Part shown: piece by piece, positions 1 through 6,481 of the stretch
How positions within the stretch are numbered: position 1 is the first letter of the stretch
Layout: each line of letters begins with the position of its first letter
NCBI GenBank assembly: GCA_031403955.1
Contig: JANNGR010000615.1
Span: 1-10,523 of the forward strand
Source of the DNA: CAISIP01 sp031403955
GTDB taxonomy: Bacteria; Pseudomonadota; Gammaproteobacteria; Burkholderiales; Burkholderiaceae_C
Length of the DNA stretch: 10,523 bases
Reading direction: 5' to 3'
Notes under the pieces: generated by a model
What the model saw: only the letters and a program-made list of their open reading frames with translations
The model's database searches: none
Told to the model about the DNA's origin: nothing
Program-made: the position numbers and the translations under genes

Positions 1-432
1 TCGCCGCAGTTGATCGGCCCGGACCTGGGGCAACCAGGCCAGCACGGCGCTCACGTCGGCACACCGCAATGCCTGCTCGCAGGCCCACATGCGGGGGGCC
101 GGCTCAACGGCGGTAATCCACAACAAACGTTCTGGCGCCAATCCCTGGGCCGAGAGGCCAGGCCCGAACGGCATATGCGGCGCCCCCACCAACACCACCG
201 GACCCGGGCGCGAGCGGGCCAGTGCAGGCAACAACAAGCGCCATTCGTTCTGGCCACTTTGGGCCTGCAAAATTTCCACCATCGCCCCCACCGGCCAGCC
301 ACCACCGGGTAACTCGGCATCCAGCGCGGCATGGCCGGTTGCCAGCACCGCACCGGCCGGACGCGCCAGTTCATCGGCCCGCCAGACGGCGGCGTTTGAG
401 GCACCAGAGACGACACAGGAAAGCCTGGACAT
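1..432 (-). CDS. imuA: ImuA, SOS translesion-synthesis accessory protein (5' part, cut by window edge)
   Basis: The first 144 codons of a minus-strand gene run off the left edge. The visible protein has the N-terminal layout of ImuA, a RecA/SulA-fold protein: a VWRADEL segment (about residues 17-23), a GHAALDAELPGGGWPVGAMVEIL block (split here as GHAALDAELPGGG then WPVGAMVEIL, about 39-61), the strand VVLVGAP, and a LLWITAVEPAPRMWACEQAL region. In the known imuA-imuB-dnaE2 cassette, ImuA acts with the Y-family-like ImuB and polymerase DnaE2 in damage-induced mutagenesis; those genes would lie to the left of base 1. The ATG at 430-432 was chosen because family similarity begins soon after it and the LexA box lies 22 bases upstream. 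No Shine-Dalgarno sequence is obvious. An in-frame TTG at 450 is a weaker alternative. The family is usually about 220-280 residues, so over half is seen. The call rests on motif recognition and the LexA box, which support each other. Confidence 0.85.
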   Translation of the reverse strand, partial: MSRLSCVVSGASNAAVWRADELARPAGAVLATGHAALDAELPGGGWPVGAMVEILQAQSGQNEWRLLLPALARSRPGPVVLVGAPHMPFGPGLSAQGLAPERLLWITAVEPAPRMWACEQALRCADVSAVLAWLPQVRADQLRR

Positions 433-454
433 GGGCGAGAAAAGCAGCAATGAA

Positions 455-474
455 TACTGTACAAAAATACAGTA
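455..474. promoter_or_regulatory. LexA (SOS) box of imuA
   Basis: The 20-base site TACTGTACAAAAATACAGTA has the CTGT-N8-ACAG core of the gammaproteobacterial/betaproteobacterial LexA operator, with the flanking TA on both sides also symmetrical. It lies 22 bases upstream of the imuA start and overlaps the proposed -10 box, so bound LexA would block transcription until RecA-induced LexA cleavage. LexA control of imuA cassettes is well established; the site itself is read directly from the sequence. Confidence 0.9.
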
Positions 475-500
475 TATTCTCATCTTCAAATCCGGTGCAA
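471..500 (-). promoter_or_regulatory. Probable sigma70 promoter of imuA
   Basis: On the minus strand, TTGCAC (complement of 495-500) is followed after 18 bases by TATACT (complement of 471-476). The -10 hexamer overlaps the LexA box by four bases. Transcription would begin near 464, giving a leader of about 30 bases. The hexamers are close to TTGACA/TATAAT; the start point is inferred from spacing alone. Confidence 0.55.
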
Positions 501-516
501 ATCCTTCTGGCACCGG
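492..516. repeat. 7-bp inverted repeat (hairpin) upstream of imuA
   Basis: CCGGTGC at 492-498 is the exact complement of GCACCGG at 510-516, with an 11-base loop. It overlaps the proposed imuA -35 box. Read on the plus strand, the left arm and loop resemble a short piece of the cobalamin riboswitch core (AATCCGGTGCAAATCC), but the following conserved elements are missing, so it is recorded only as an inverted repeat. Confidence 0.5.
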
Positions 517-546
517 CTGCCACTACCAGCCCGGGGAACATCGGTC

Positions 547-564
547 GCGCGGGGAATCCCGCGC
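547..564. repeat. 7-bp GC-rich inverted repeat (hairpin)
   Basis: GCGCGGG at 547-553 pairs perfectly with CCCGCGC at 558-564 around the tetraloop GAAT. No T-run follows on either strand, so it does not look like an intrinsic terminator. It is the middle one of three inverted repeats within about 110 bases between imuA and the RHH remnant. Confidence 0.5.
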
Positions 565-571
565 AAGCCAT

Positions 572-603
572 CTGTAATACAGGCGCCGTTCGTCGTATTA
601 CAG
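572..603 (+). promoter_or_regulatory. Paired palindromic operator-like sites upstream of the RHH remnant
   Basis: CTGTAATAC (572-580) and GTATTACAG (595-603) are perfect inverted repeats separated by 14 bases. The left copy extends to an 11-base palindrome, CTGTAATACAG (572-582), and the right copy (593-603) matches the same palindrome except for its two outer-left bases. The centres, 577 and 598, are 21 bp apart, two helical turns, as expected for cooperative binding of dimers on one face. The sites end seven bases before the ATG of an RHH-type gene. RHH antitoxins commonly repress their own promoter through such repeats. TAATAC (575-580) could be a -10 box, but no good -35 was found. A 9-bp hairpin in RNA is the alternative reading. 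Confidence 0.55.
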
Positions 604-610
604 TCGCCCC

Positions 611-745
611 ATGACCACCAGCCACCTCACCCTTCGTCTAACCAGCCAGGACGCGTCGCTGATCGAGCGGCTGCGTGCACAGACCGGTATGAGCCAGGTG
701 CGCGTGTGGCCCTTCATGGCGCCCCACTGTCCGGATACCCTGTAA
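611..745 (+). pseudogene. Truncated ribbon-helix-helix (antitoxin-like) gene remnant
   Basis: An ORF of 44 codons starts at the ATG at 611. Residues 4-29 look like an RHH DNA-binding domain: a beta strand SHLTLRLTSQ with alternating residues, a first helix DASLIERLRAQ, and the turn TGMSQ that normally opens the second helix. The second helix is then missing; from residue 30 the protein reads VRVWPFMAPHCPDTL and stops at 743-745. No other frame continues the RHH fold after this point. RHH antitoxins are usually about 70-90 residues, so the gene is cut near residue 29 and the tail is read from the antisense of the kinase 3' end (overlap 714-745). No toxin gene follows. No Shine-Dalgarno sequence is visible before the start. 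The RHH assignment is by pattern only; a chance short ORF is possible but less likely given the operator-like repeats just upstream. Confidence 0.5.
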
Positions 746-2282
746 TCACACGGATTTCCCGGTACAGCGGCTGCAGCCGCTGGTACATGCGGCAGTACAC
801 GCGACGGTAGAGTTGCTCGTAGGTGTGGGCGTGTTCGGCCTGGGGCTGGAACACCTTGCCGATACGCGTCATCTCGCGCAAGGCAGTGGCAAAGTCGGGG
901 TGCAGCTGCAGGCCCACGGCGGCCAGCATCGCGGCGCCCAGGCCGCTGGTCTCGTACAAATGCGGCCGTTCGCACGGCAGGTCAAAGACATTGGCCGTGA
1001 TCTGCAGCGCCGCGTCGCTTTGCGAGCCGCCGCCGGCAACGCGTACACGCGTGATGGGTTGGCCGCCGCGTTTTTCGATCCGCTCCTTGCCTTCGCGCAA
1101 GGCGTAGGCCAGGCCTTCGAGAATGGCGCGGTACAGGTGCGCACGCGTATGCACATCGCCAAAACCGATCACGGCGCCCTTGGCCTCCGGACCGGGCACC
1201 TTGATTCCGGGGTTCCAGAACGGCTGCAAAATCAGGCCCTGCGCGCCCGGCGGCACGCTGTTGACCAGCGCGTCGAACAGGCTTTCGGGTGACACACCGC
1301 GCTGGCCGGCCAACTGCCGTTCATGCAGGCCGAACTGTTCCTTGAACCAGCTCACCATCCAGAACCCGCGCGTGATCTGGATCTCGGTGTTGTAGTAGCC
1401 CGGCACGGCGGCCTGATAGGGCGGGATAAACGGCGTGGCCTCCAGATAACGCGGTGTGCTGGTGTTGATGGTGGCCGCGGTGCCGTAGGACAGGCAGGCA
1501 ATGTCGGGCGTCAGGCAGCCCGCGCCAAGCACTTCGCAGGCTTTGTCGGCGGCCCCGGCGATAACCGTCAGGCCGTACGGAATGCCGGTGTCGCGCGCCG
1601 CCTCGGCGCTGACCCGGCCGATCGGTGTGCCGGCGGGAACCAGTTCGGGCAACATGCCTCGTGTGATGGCCATGGCCTGCCATTTCCAGTCGCTCCCGGC
1701 GGCCCAGCAGCCCTTTTTGTAGTCGAACGGTAGGTACCCCACCTGCGACGCCACCGAATCGACAAAACGGCCGCAGAAGCGGTAGTTGAGGTAGCCCGAC
1801 AGCAGCAGGTATTTGTCGGTCCTGGCCCACAGTTCGGGCTGATGCTGGGCGATCCAGTTGGCCTCTGCTTCCTGCTGGAAAAAGCGCACTGTGTCACGCA
1901 TGCCGATGGCGCGAAACGCGGCTTCCCACCACCAGGCGAGCGGCGGGATTTTGTCGGCGCGGCGCTGGTCGAGCCAGATCATGGCCGGCCGTAGCGGCTG
2001 CCCGTTCTTGTCCAATGCAATCGTGCTGCCACGTTGGGTGGTGATGACGACACCGGCCATTGCGCTCGTCGGGACGCTGGTGGTCGCCCATAGTTGCTGG
2101 CAAGCCCGGCACAACGAACGCCAGAATGCTTCGGGCTCGTTCTCCATCCAGCCCGGCTGGGGCGACTGGTAGGTATCGATGGGAACCTGGGCTTTGGCCG
2201 CCAGGTTGCCTTGCAGGTCGAACAGCAGCGCCCGTACGCTCTGGGTGCCGTTGTCGATCGCCAGCAGGTAGGATTTGTTCAT
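714..2282 (-). CDS. FGGY-family carbohydrate/polyol kinase
   Basis: The 522-residue protein is a full-length FGGY kinase (family usually 480-550 residues), an ASKHA-fold enzyme that transfers phosphate from ATP to a sugar or polyol in the cytoplasm. Visible elements: phosphate-1 loop DNGTQSVR (10-17), substrate region TTQRGST (81-87), AMIWLDQRR (100-108), probable catalytic aspartate D246 in GAADKACEVLG, phosphate-2 motif SYGTAAT (265-271), the second FGGY signature around GFGDVHTRAHLYRAILEG (373-390), and the adenosine-binding GGGSQSDAA (417-425). Glycerol kinase has QRE at the glycerol site; this protein has QRG (83-85) and lacks the YFSGTK stretch, so glycerol should not be assumed. The start overlaps the upstream dehydrogenase stop (ATGA, 2279-2282), with GGAGGT about nine bases before the ATG. 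It is the last gene of a three-gene flavoprotein/kinase operon. From memory, E. coli YgcE, which neighbours the AGPS-like YgcU, is a plausible relative. The last four residues (SGAP) may lie beyond the family's natural end. Confidence 0.9.
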   Translation of the reverse strand: MNKSYLLAIDNGTQSVRALLFDLQGNLAAKAQVPIDTYQSPQPGWMENEPEAFWRSLCRACQQLWATTSVPTSAMAGVVITTQRGSTIALDKNGQPLRPAMIWLDQRRADKIPPLAWWWEAAFRAIGMRDTVRFFQQEAEANWIAQHQPELWARTDKYLLLSGYLNYRFCGRFVDSVASQVGYLPFDYKKGCWAAGSDWKWQAMAITRGMLPELVPAGTPIGRVSAEAARDTGIPYGLTVIAGAADKACEVLGAGCLTPDIACLSYGTAATINTSTPRYLEATPFIPPYQAAVPGYYNTEIQITRGFWMVSWFKEQFGLHERQLAGQRGVSPESLFDALVNSVPPGAQGLILQPFWNPGIKVPGPEAKGAVIGFGDVHTRAHLYRAILEGLAYALREGKERIEKRGGQPITRVRVAGGGSQSDAALQITANVFDLPCERPHLYETSGLGAAMLAAVGLQLHPDFATALREMTRIGKVFQPQAEHAHTYEQLYRRVYCRMYQRLQPLYREIRVITGYPDSGAP

Positions 2283-3883
2283 GGCGGTGTCACCTCCGGT
2301 GGCGTGCCGGGCAGGCTGTAGTGTGCTTTGACCAGCGCGTGGTAGCGTTCGATTTCGGTGGCCCATAACGCCTGGCCCCAGTTCAGATGCGGTTCGCACA
2401 AGGTGCGGATGCGCTCCAGATGGTCCAGAGCGCCCCGCGGCAACAGGATTCCGAGCCGGGTGCGCCGCAGCAGCAGGTCGTCCAGATGCAGCACGCATTC
2501 GTGTTCGGCCGCCAAGGCCAGCTCCAGCCACAGGGTGTTGGTGCCGGGCACGGTCTGCAGATCGGCATCGCTGGCCTGCGCGGCCCGTTCCATGGCCTGA
2601 CATCCATATCGCGCGGCGAGCCGATGCCGCACCGCCGCGCTCCAGCGCGGGTCGAGCCGGCCGGTGGGCGTGAACACGGCCGTTTCGTCGCGTGTATAGG
2701 GCTTGCCGACGTGTGGTGCGGCCAGCGCCAGAGCGTCTTGCGCCATGAGCCGGAACGTGGTCAGTTTGCCGCCGGTCAATGTGATCAGGCCCGACTCGTC
2801 CAGTACCGCGTGGTCGCGCGCGGCCTCGGACGCCTTGCCGGTACCGTCGTCCACCACCGGCCGCACACCGGCGTAACAGGCGCTGACGTCGGCCGCGCGG
2901 AGCGCCGCGCCGGGGAACTGGTCGTTCACCGCCGCCAGCAGATAGTCGACTTCGGCCTGGGTGATGGAAGCCTCCAGGTCCAGATCGTCGCGGTGGTCGA
3001 GGTCGGTGGTGCCGACCAGCGTCGCGCCTTCCCATGGGTAGAGGAACACCGGCCGGCCGTCGTCGGGATGCATGAAGCTGACGGATTGCGCCACCGCAAG
3101 GCGCCAGAACGGCAGCACCAGATGGCTGCCGCGCAAGGGCCGCAACATGGGTTTGCCGCCTACCGCGGCACGCAGCCGGTCGGCCCACGCGCCGGTGGCG
3201 TTCACCACCGCCTTGGCACGTACATGGTAGTGCCGGCCGCTTGGACCATCTTGCAGCGTGATGCCGGTCACACAACCTGCATCGAGTTGCAGCGCTTGGG
3301 CGGCCACGTAGTTCAGCACCAGCGCGCCGTCGCGCCGGGCTTGCGACAAAACGCGCCAGACCAGGCGCGCGTCGTCGGTCTTGGCGTCCTGAAACACCAG
3401 CGCGCCGCGCATGCCTGGCGGTGCCAGGCCGGGCGCCAGTACGCGCGTGGCGGCCAAGTCGGCCCAGGCGTGGGTGCGCCGGCCAGCCATCAGGTCGTAG
3501 ACCACCAAGCCGAGTTGAAACAGCCATCGACCGGGCTTGCGCCCCGCGCAATCGGCAAACAGGAAACTCTGTGATTCGATCAGCTCAGGCGCCTCGCGCA
3601 TCAGACGATCACGCTCGCGCACCGAGTGCCAGGTGGTGCGCGGCGCGCCTTGTTTGAGATAACGCAGCCCGCCATGCACGAGCTTGGACGATCGGCTCGA
3701 CGTGCCCGACGCAAAATCGCGCTGCTCAACCAGCAGTACGCTCCAGCCCCGGCGCGCCGCCTGTTGCGCCACACCCGCGCCGCTGATGCCACCGCCGATC
3801 ACCACCAGGTCCCAGACGCTCTGGTCATGCAGCCGCGCAAGAAGATTCAGCCGTTCGCCCTGCGGTGCTAGTCGGTCGCCCAT
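2279..3883 (-). CDS. glpD: GlpD-family FAD-dependent glycerol-3-phosphate (polyol-phosphate) dehydrogenase
   Basis: The 534-residue protein belongs to the DAO/GlpD family: flavoproteins that oxidise sn-glycerol-3-phosphate to dihydroxyacetone phosphate and pass electrons to quinone at the inner membrane face. Order of elements: FAD-binding VVIGGGISGAG (27-37), TSSRSSKLVHGGLRYL (61-76), YDLMAGRRT (129-137), RGSHLVLP (251-258), GTTDLDHRDD (291-300), YAGVRPVVDD (337-346) and GGKLTTFR (371-378), then the C-terminal DAO_C domain. R341 and K373 match the arginine and lysine E. coli GlpD uses at the substrate phosphate, so a small phosphorylated polyol is likely. The ATG at 3883 overlaps the upstream oxidase by 16 bases; a further upstream ATG (3946) would add 21 residues and a longer overlap. 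The gene symbol is meant at family level: beside a non-canonical kinase it could act on another polyol phosphate, as EryB does on erythritol 4-phosphate. Confidence 0.88.
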   Translation of the reverse strand: MGDRLAPQGERLNLLARLHDQSVWDLVVIGGGISGAGVAQQAARRGWSVLLVEQRDFASGTSSRSSKLVHGGLRYLKQGAPRTTWHSVRERDRLMREAPELIESQSFLFADCAGRKPGRWLFQLGLVVYDLMAGRRTHAWADLAATRVLAPGLAPPGMRGALVFQDAKTDDARLVWRVLSQARRDGALVLNYVAAQALQLDAGCVTGITLQDGPSGRHYHVRAKAVVNATGAWADRLRAAVGGKPMLRPLRGSHLVLPFWRLAVAQSVSFMHPDDGRPVFLYPWEGATLVGTTDLDHRDDLDLEASITQAEVDYLLAAVNDQFPGAALRAADVSACYAGVRPVVDDGTGKASEAARDHAVLDESGLITLTGGKLTTFRLMAQDALALAAPHVGKPYTRDETAVFTPTGRLDPRWSAAVRHRLAARYGCQAMERAAQASDADLQTVPGTNTLWLELALAAEHECVLHLDDLLLRRTRLGILLPRGALDHLERIRTLCEPHLNWGQALWATEIERYHALVKAHYSLPGTPPEVTPP

Positions 3884-5487
3884 GGGCCTTCGTCCCGCAG
3901 CAGCTTGCCGGGGTTCATGATTTTTTGCGGATCGAAGTGGCGGCACAGCCCGGCCAGCGTCGCCATGCCCAGCGGGCCTTTTTCGTCCGGCAAATGGCTT
4001 GCGTGGTCACGCCCTACGCCGTGCTGGTGGCTCACCGTGCCGCCATGTGCGGCGATGGTAGCCGCGACGGCCGCCTTGAGGCGCTGCCAGCGCTCGAAGT
4101 TGGGCCCGAAGCCGCCCGGTGCCGTAGCCCAGACAAATTGAGAATAGATGCTGCTGCCCTGCGCATACAAGTGCGACAGGTGCGTAAACGCGTGTACGCG
4201 TTCGCCATACGGCGCAAACACGTCGCGCGCGACCTGCTCCATCGCCAGCATCAGGTTCTTGACCTGCGGCCAGTCGACCGCGGTCTCGATGGTGTCGACC
4301 GAATAACCCAGGTCCCACAGGGTGTTGCGCAGGTAGGGCCCCATGAAGCGGTTGGCCGACCACTTGTCGCCGATCGCGCGCCCGATGTATACGCCGCCGT
4401 GGCGCGCCAGCATGCGCCGGGCTTCGCGCAGGGCGTAGCGGGCGGTGCGGGTGTCCGCCGTCACGCCCAGCATCAGCAAACACTTGGCCGATGCGCAGCC
4501 GCGCCAGGCCAGGTACTTCTCCAGAGCGCCGATCAGGCGCGCGTGGCCTGCCAGCGCGAGATTGGTTTCGGTCTCGACGGCGTTGGACAGGCGCAGCATG
4601 GACAGCGGAAGTTTGCGCTGCACCAGCTCGCGCACGGCGTCCTCGGCCGCCTCCCAATGGGGCAGGAACAACGCATGAAAACTCTCGTGTTCAGGTTGCG
4701 GCGACACCCGCAAAGTGGCCTCGGTCAGGATGCCAAAACGGCCTTCCGAGCCCAGCACGATTTCGCGCAGGTCGGGCCCGGCGCTGGCGGCCGGAAACGT
4801 GGGGATGGTCAAGCTGCCCACCGGCGACTCGAGCCGCCCGCCCGCGAACAACTGCTCGATGCGGCCATAACGCAGCGACTGCTGGCCGCTCGAGCGCGTG
4901 ACCACCCAGCCACCCACGGTGGAATATTCGAACGACTGGGGAAAATGCCCCAGTGTGTAGCCCCGCGCGCGCAACTGCGCCTCCACCAGTGGCCCGGGTG
5001 TGCCGGCGCCAAAGGTTGCCAACTGGCTTTGCGTGTCCAGGTGCAGCAGCCGCTTCATGCGTCCGAGATTGACCGACAGGACCGGCCGCTGGCTGATCGG
5101 GCAGTCCAGATGCCCGGACACACTGGTGCCACCGGCAAACGGAATCACGATCCAGTTGTGCCGCTGCGCCAGGTCCAGCAGCTCACGTACCTGCTGATTC
5201 GATTCGGCAAACGCCACGCCGTCGGGCACCGGGGGCAGGGCGCCAAATCGTTTACGCAACCAGTCGGCAAAGCTCTCCCCCATGGCCATCGAGAAACGCG
5301 CGGCGGCGTCGCTGCGGATCAGCGCGTGGGCCGGTAAACGGGAGGCGGGAACCCGGGCCAGCAGGTCCGGTTGGGTGGCGTCGAGTCCGGGTCGCCCGGG
5401 GCCGAGCCGTGCCACCATCATGGCGCGCGCGCCATCGTCGAGGCCGATCGAGGTGGCATCGTCGCCCCAGCCGTTCCATCTTCGCAT
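3868..5487 (-). CDS. FAD-binding oxidase, alkyl-DHAP synthase (AGPS)-like
   Basis: The 539-residue protein has the PCMH-type FAD-binding fold (FAD_binding_4) with a C-terminal FAD-oxidase domain and resembles alkyldihydroxyacetonephosphate synthase. It begins MRRWNGWGDD, the usual opening of bacterial members. Visible elements: FAD loop PFAGGTSVSGH (116-126), GHFPQSFEYSTVGGWVVTRS (180-199) followed by SGQQSLRYGRIEQL as in AGPS, EIVLGSEGRFGILTEATLRV (242-261), THLSHLYAQGSSIY (435-448), SHQHGVGRDH (486-495), and the C-terminal DPQKIMNPGKLL (519-530). Eukaryotic AGPS swaps the acyl chain of acyl-DHAP for an alkyl chain without net redox; most bacterial relatives have no assigned reaction. The ATG at 5487 was chosen for the family-typical N-terminus and the GGAGG five bases before it; an upstream ATG (5607) would run into the lysR gene. 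It heads the three-gene operon, overlapping the GlpD-type gene by 16 bases, so it probably acts on a related phosphorylated three- or four-carbon compound (inference). Family is firm; substrate unknown. Confidence 0.85.
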   Translation of the reverse strand: MRRWNGWGDDATSIGLDDGARAMMVARLGPGRPGLDATQPDLLARVPASRLPAHALIRSDAAARFSMAMGESFADWLRKRFGALPPVPDGVAFAESNQQVRELLDLAQRHNWIVIPFAGGTSVSGHLDCPISQRPVLSVNLGRMKRLLHLDTQSQLATFGAGTPGPLVEAQLRARGYTLGHFPQSFEYSTVGGWVVTRSSGQQSLRYGRIEQLFAGGRLESPVGSLTIPTFPAASAGPDLREIVLGSEGRFGILTEATLRVSPQPEHESFHALFLPHWEAAEDAVRELVQRKLPLSMLRLSNAVETETNLALAGHARLIGALEKYLAWRGCASAKCLLMLGVTADTRTARYALREARRMLARHGGVYIGRAIGDKWSANRFMGPYLRNTLWDLGYSVDTIETAVDWPQVKNLMLAMEQVARDVFAPYGERVHAFTHLSHLYAQGSSIYSQFVWATAPGGFGPNFERWQRLKAAVAATIAAHGGTVSHQHGVGRDHASHLPDEKGPLGMATLAGLCRHFDPQKIMNPGKLLRDEGPWATD

Positions 5488-5563
5488 GACCACCTCCGCC
5501 TGCCAGTTTATCCTGCAGTCTAGATGCGGCGATGCAACTCCACACGGAGCGCAAGTCTCAGCG

Positions 5564-6481
5564 TTAACGGTTGCGGTTGCTGCGCGACTGTTCCCTTGCA
5601 AGTTCAATGAACTCGGTCACGACCACCCGGATACGGGAGCCGCGCCGCCACACCAGTCCGACGTCGATACTCGGCACGGCTTGGCGTAGAGCGCGCACTT
5701 CGATGTGATCAGCATCCAGGGTCCAGGGGCGGTACAGGAAATCCGGCAGTATCGTGATCCCCGCGCCGATACCGACCAAAGACCGAACCGCTTCCAGTGA
5801 TGACGTTCGCATCAATACCTGGGGGTGCAAACCATGGCGCGACCACACAGCGTTGAGAACACTCTCGACGCGATCGGCCTCCAGGACCACATGCGGATGG
5901 GCGGCACACTCTTCCAGGGTCAACTCCGGGCGCTCAGCCAGGGCGTGACTCGACGCCATCCAGACGCGATTGGGCGAGCGGGTCAGTTCTTCCACCACCA
6001 AGGCCAGAGGATCCCCCAACGCATTGGAAACCATGATCGCCAGGTCCACCTCGCCATTGATCAACAAGTGTTCCAGAAACTGGGGCTTGTCTTCCACCAC
6101 GGATACATTGACCGATGGGTGCGAGCGCTGAAAACGCGCGAAAAGCCCGGCCAGATAGTAGCCCGCGACCAGGCTGGTTACACCAATTGTCAAGTCACCG
6201 GTCAAGGTCTCGAAGCTGCCGCGCGTCAACTGTCTGGCTTCGGCAACCGAGGCGATCACCTTGCGCGCGCTGGACTGAAATCGATGTCCCTGCTGCGTCA
6301 GCACCATACCCCTGGAGCTTCGCTCAAACAGACGCACGCCGAGCGATTCCTCCAGTTCCTGAACGCTCTTTGTCACGGCGGACTGGGCGATGTTGATCAT
6401 GCGCGCCGCCGCGGCCACTGATGCGGTCTCTGAGACAGCCAGGAAATAGCGAAATTGTTTGAGCGTGATGTTGCGCTGCAT
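5564..6481 (-). CDS. LysR-family transcriptional regulator
   Basis: At 305 residues it has the standard LysR length. The N-terminal winged helix-turn-helix spans about residues 8-65: LKQFRYFLAVSETASVAAAA, then the recognition region NIAQSAVTKSVQELEESLGV (30-49) and LFERSSRGMVLTQQG. After a linker helix, the effector-binding PBP2-type domain starts near LTGDLTIGVTSLVAG (93-107) and runs to the C-terminus. Members bind a T-N11-A dyad near their own start and respond to a small inducer. The gene is divergent from the ABC operon, and the AGPS-like gene begins 76 bases after its stop on the same strand with no clear terminator between. It could control either or both operons and itself. The ATG at 6481 is the only sensible start; GGGAGC lies almost against it, so the ribosome-binding site is poor. 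The inducer cannot be told from sequence; by location it is probably the imported solute or a phosphorylated derivative. Confidence 0.93.
   Translation of the reverse strand: MQRNITLKQFRYFLAVSETASVAAAARMINIAQSAVTKSVQELEESLGVRLFERSSRGMVLTQQGHRFQSSARKVIASVAEARQLTRGSFETLTGDLTIGVTSLVAGYYLAGLFARFQRSHPSVNVSVVEDKPQFLEHLLINGEVDLAIMVSNALGDPLALVVEELTRSPNRVWMASSHALAERPELTLEECAAHPHVVLEADRVESVLNAVWSRHGLHPQVLMRTSSLEAVRSLVGIGAGITILPDFLYRPWTLDADHIEVRALRQAVPSIDVGLVWRRGSRIRVVVTEFIELAREQSRSNRNR

Noticed and set aside
51..464. A 137-codon minus-strand frame rich in Trp, Cys and Arg
   Set aside because: It is a shifted frame of imuA; the imuA frame itself gives the recognisable protein sequence.
572..603. Intrinsic transcription terminator for the kinase operon or for imuA
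   Set aside because: The repeat has a 9-bp AT-containing stem but no T-run on either strand, and it sits just before a start codon, so an operator is the better reading.
714..3551. A single 945-codon open frame on the minus strand, suggesting a giant fusion protein ending in the kinase
   Set aside because: Only the last 522 codons are the kinase. The upstream part is an Arg/Gly/Ala-rich out-of-frame reading of the GlpD-type gene, and the kinase has its own ATG with a good ribosome-binding site at 2282.
3865..5337. A 490-codon plus-strand open frame, and a similar 395-codon one at 2387-3574
   Set aside because: Both are antisense to well-supported flavoprotein genes, have Gln/His/Arg-rich composition with no recognisable domain, and arise from GC-rich codon bias.
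5488..5607. N-terminal extension of the AGPS-like protein to an ATG at 5607
   Set aside because: It would overlap the lysR gene and add 40 residues without family similarity; the ATG at 5487 has a good ribosome-binding site and the typical MRRWNGWGD start.
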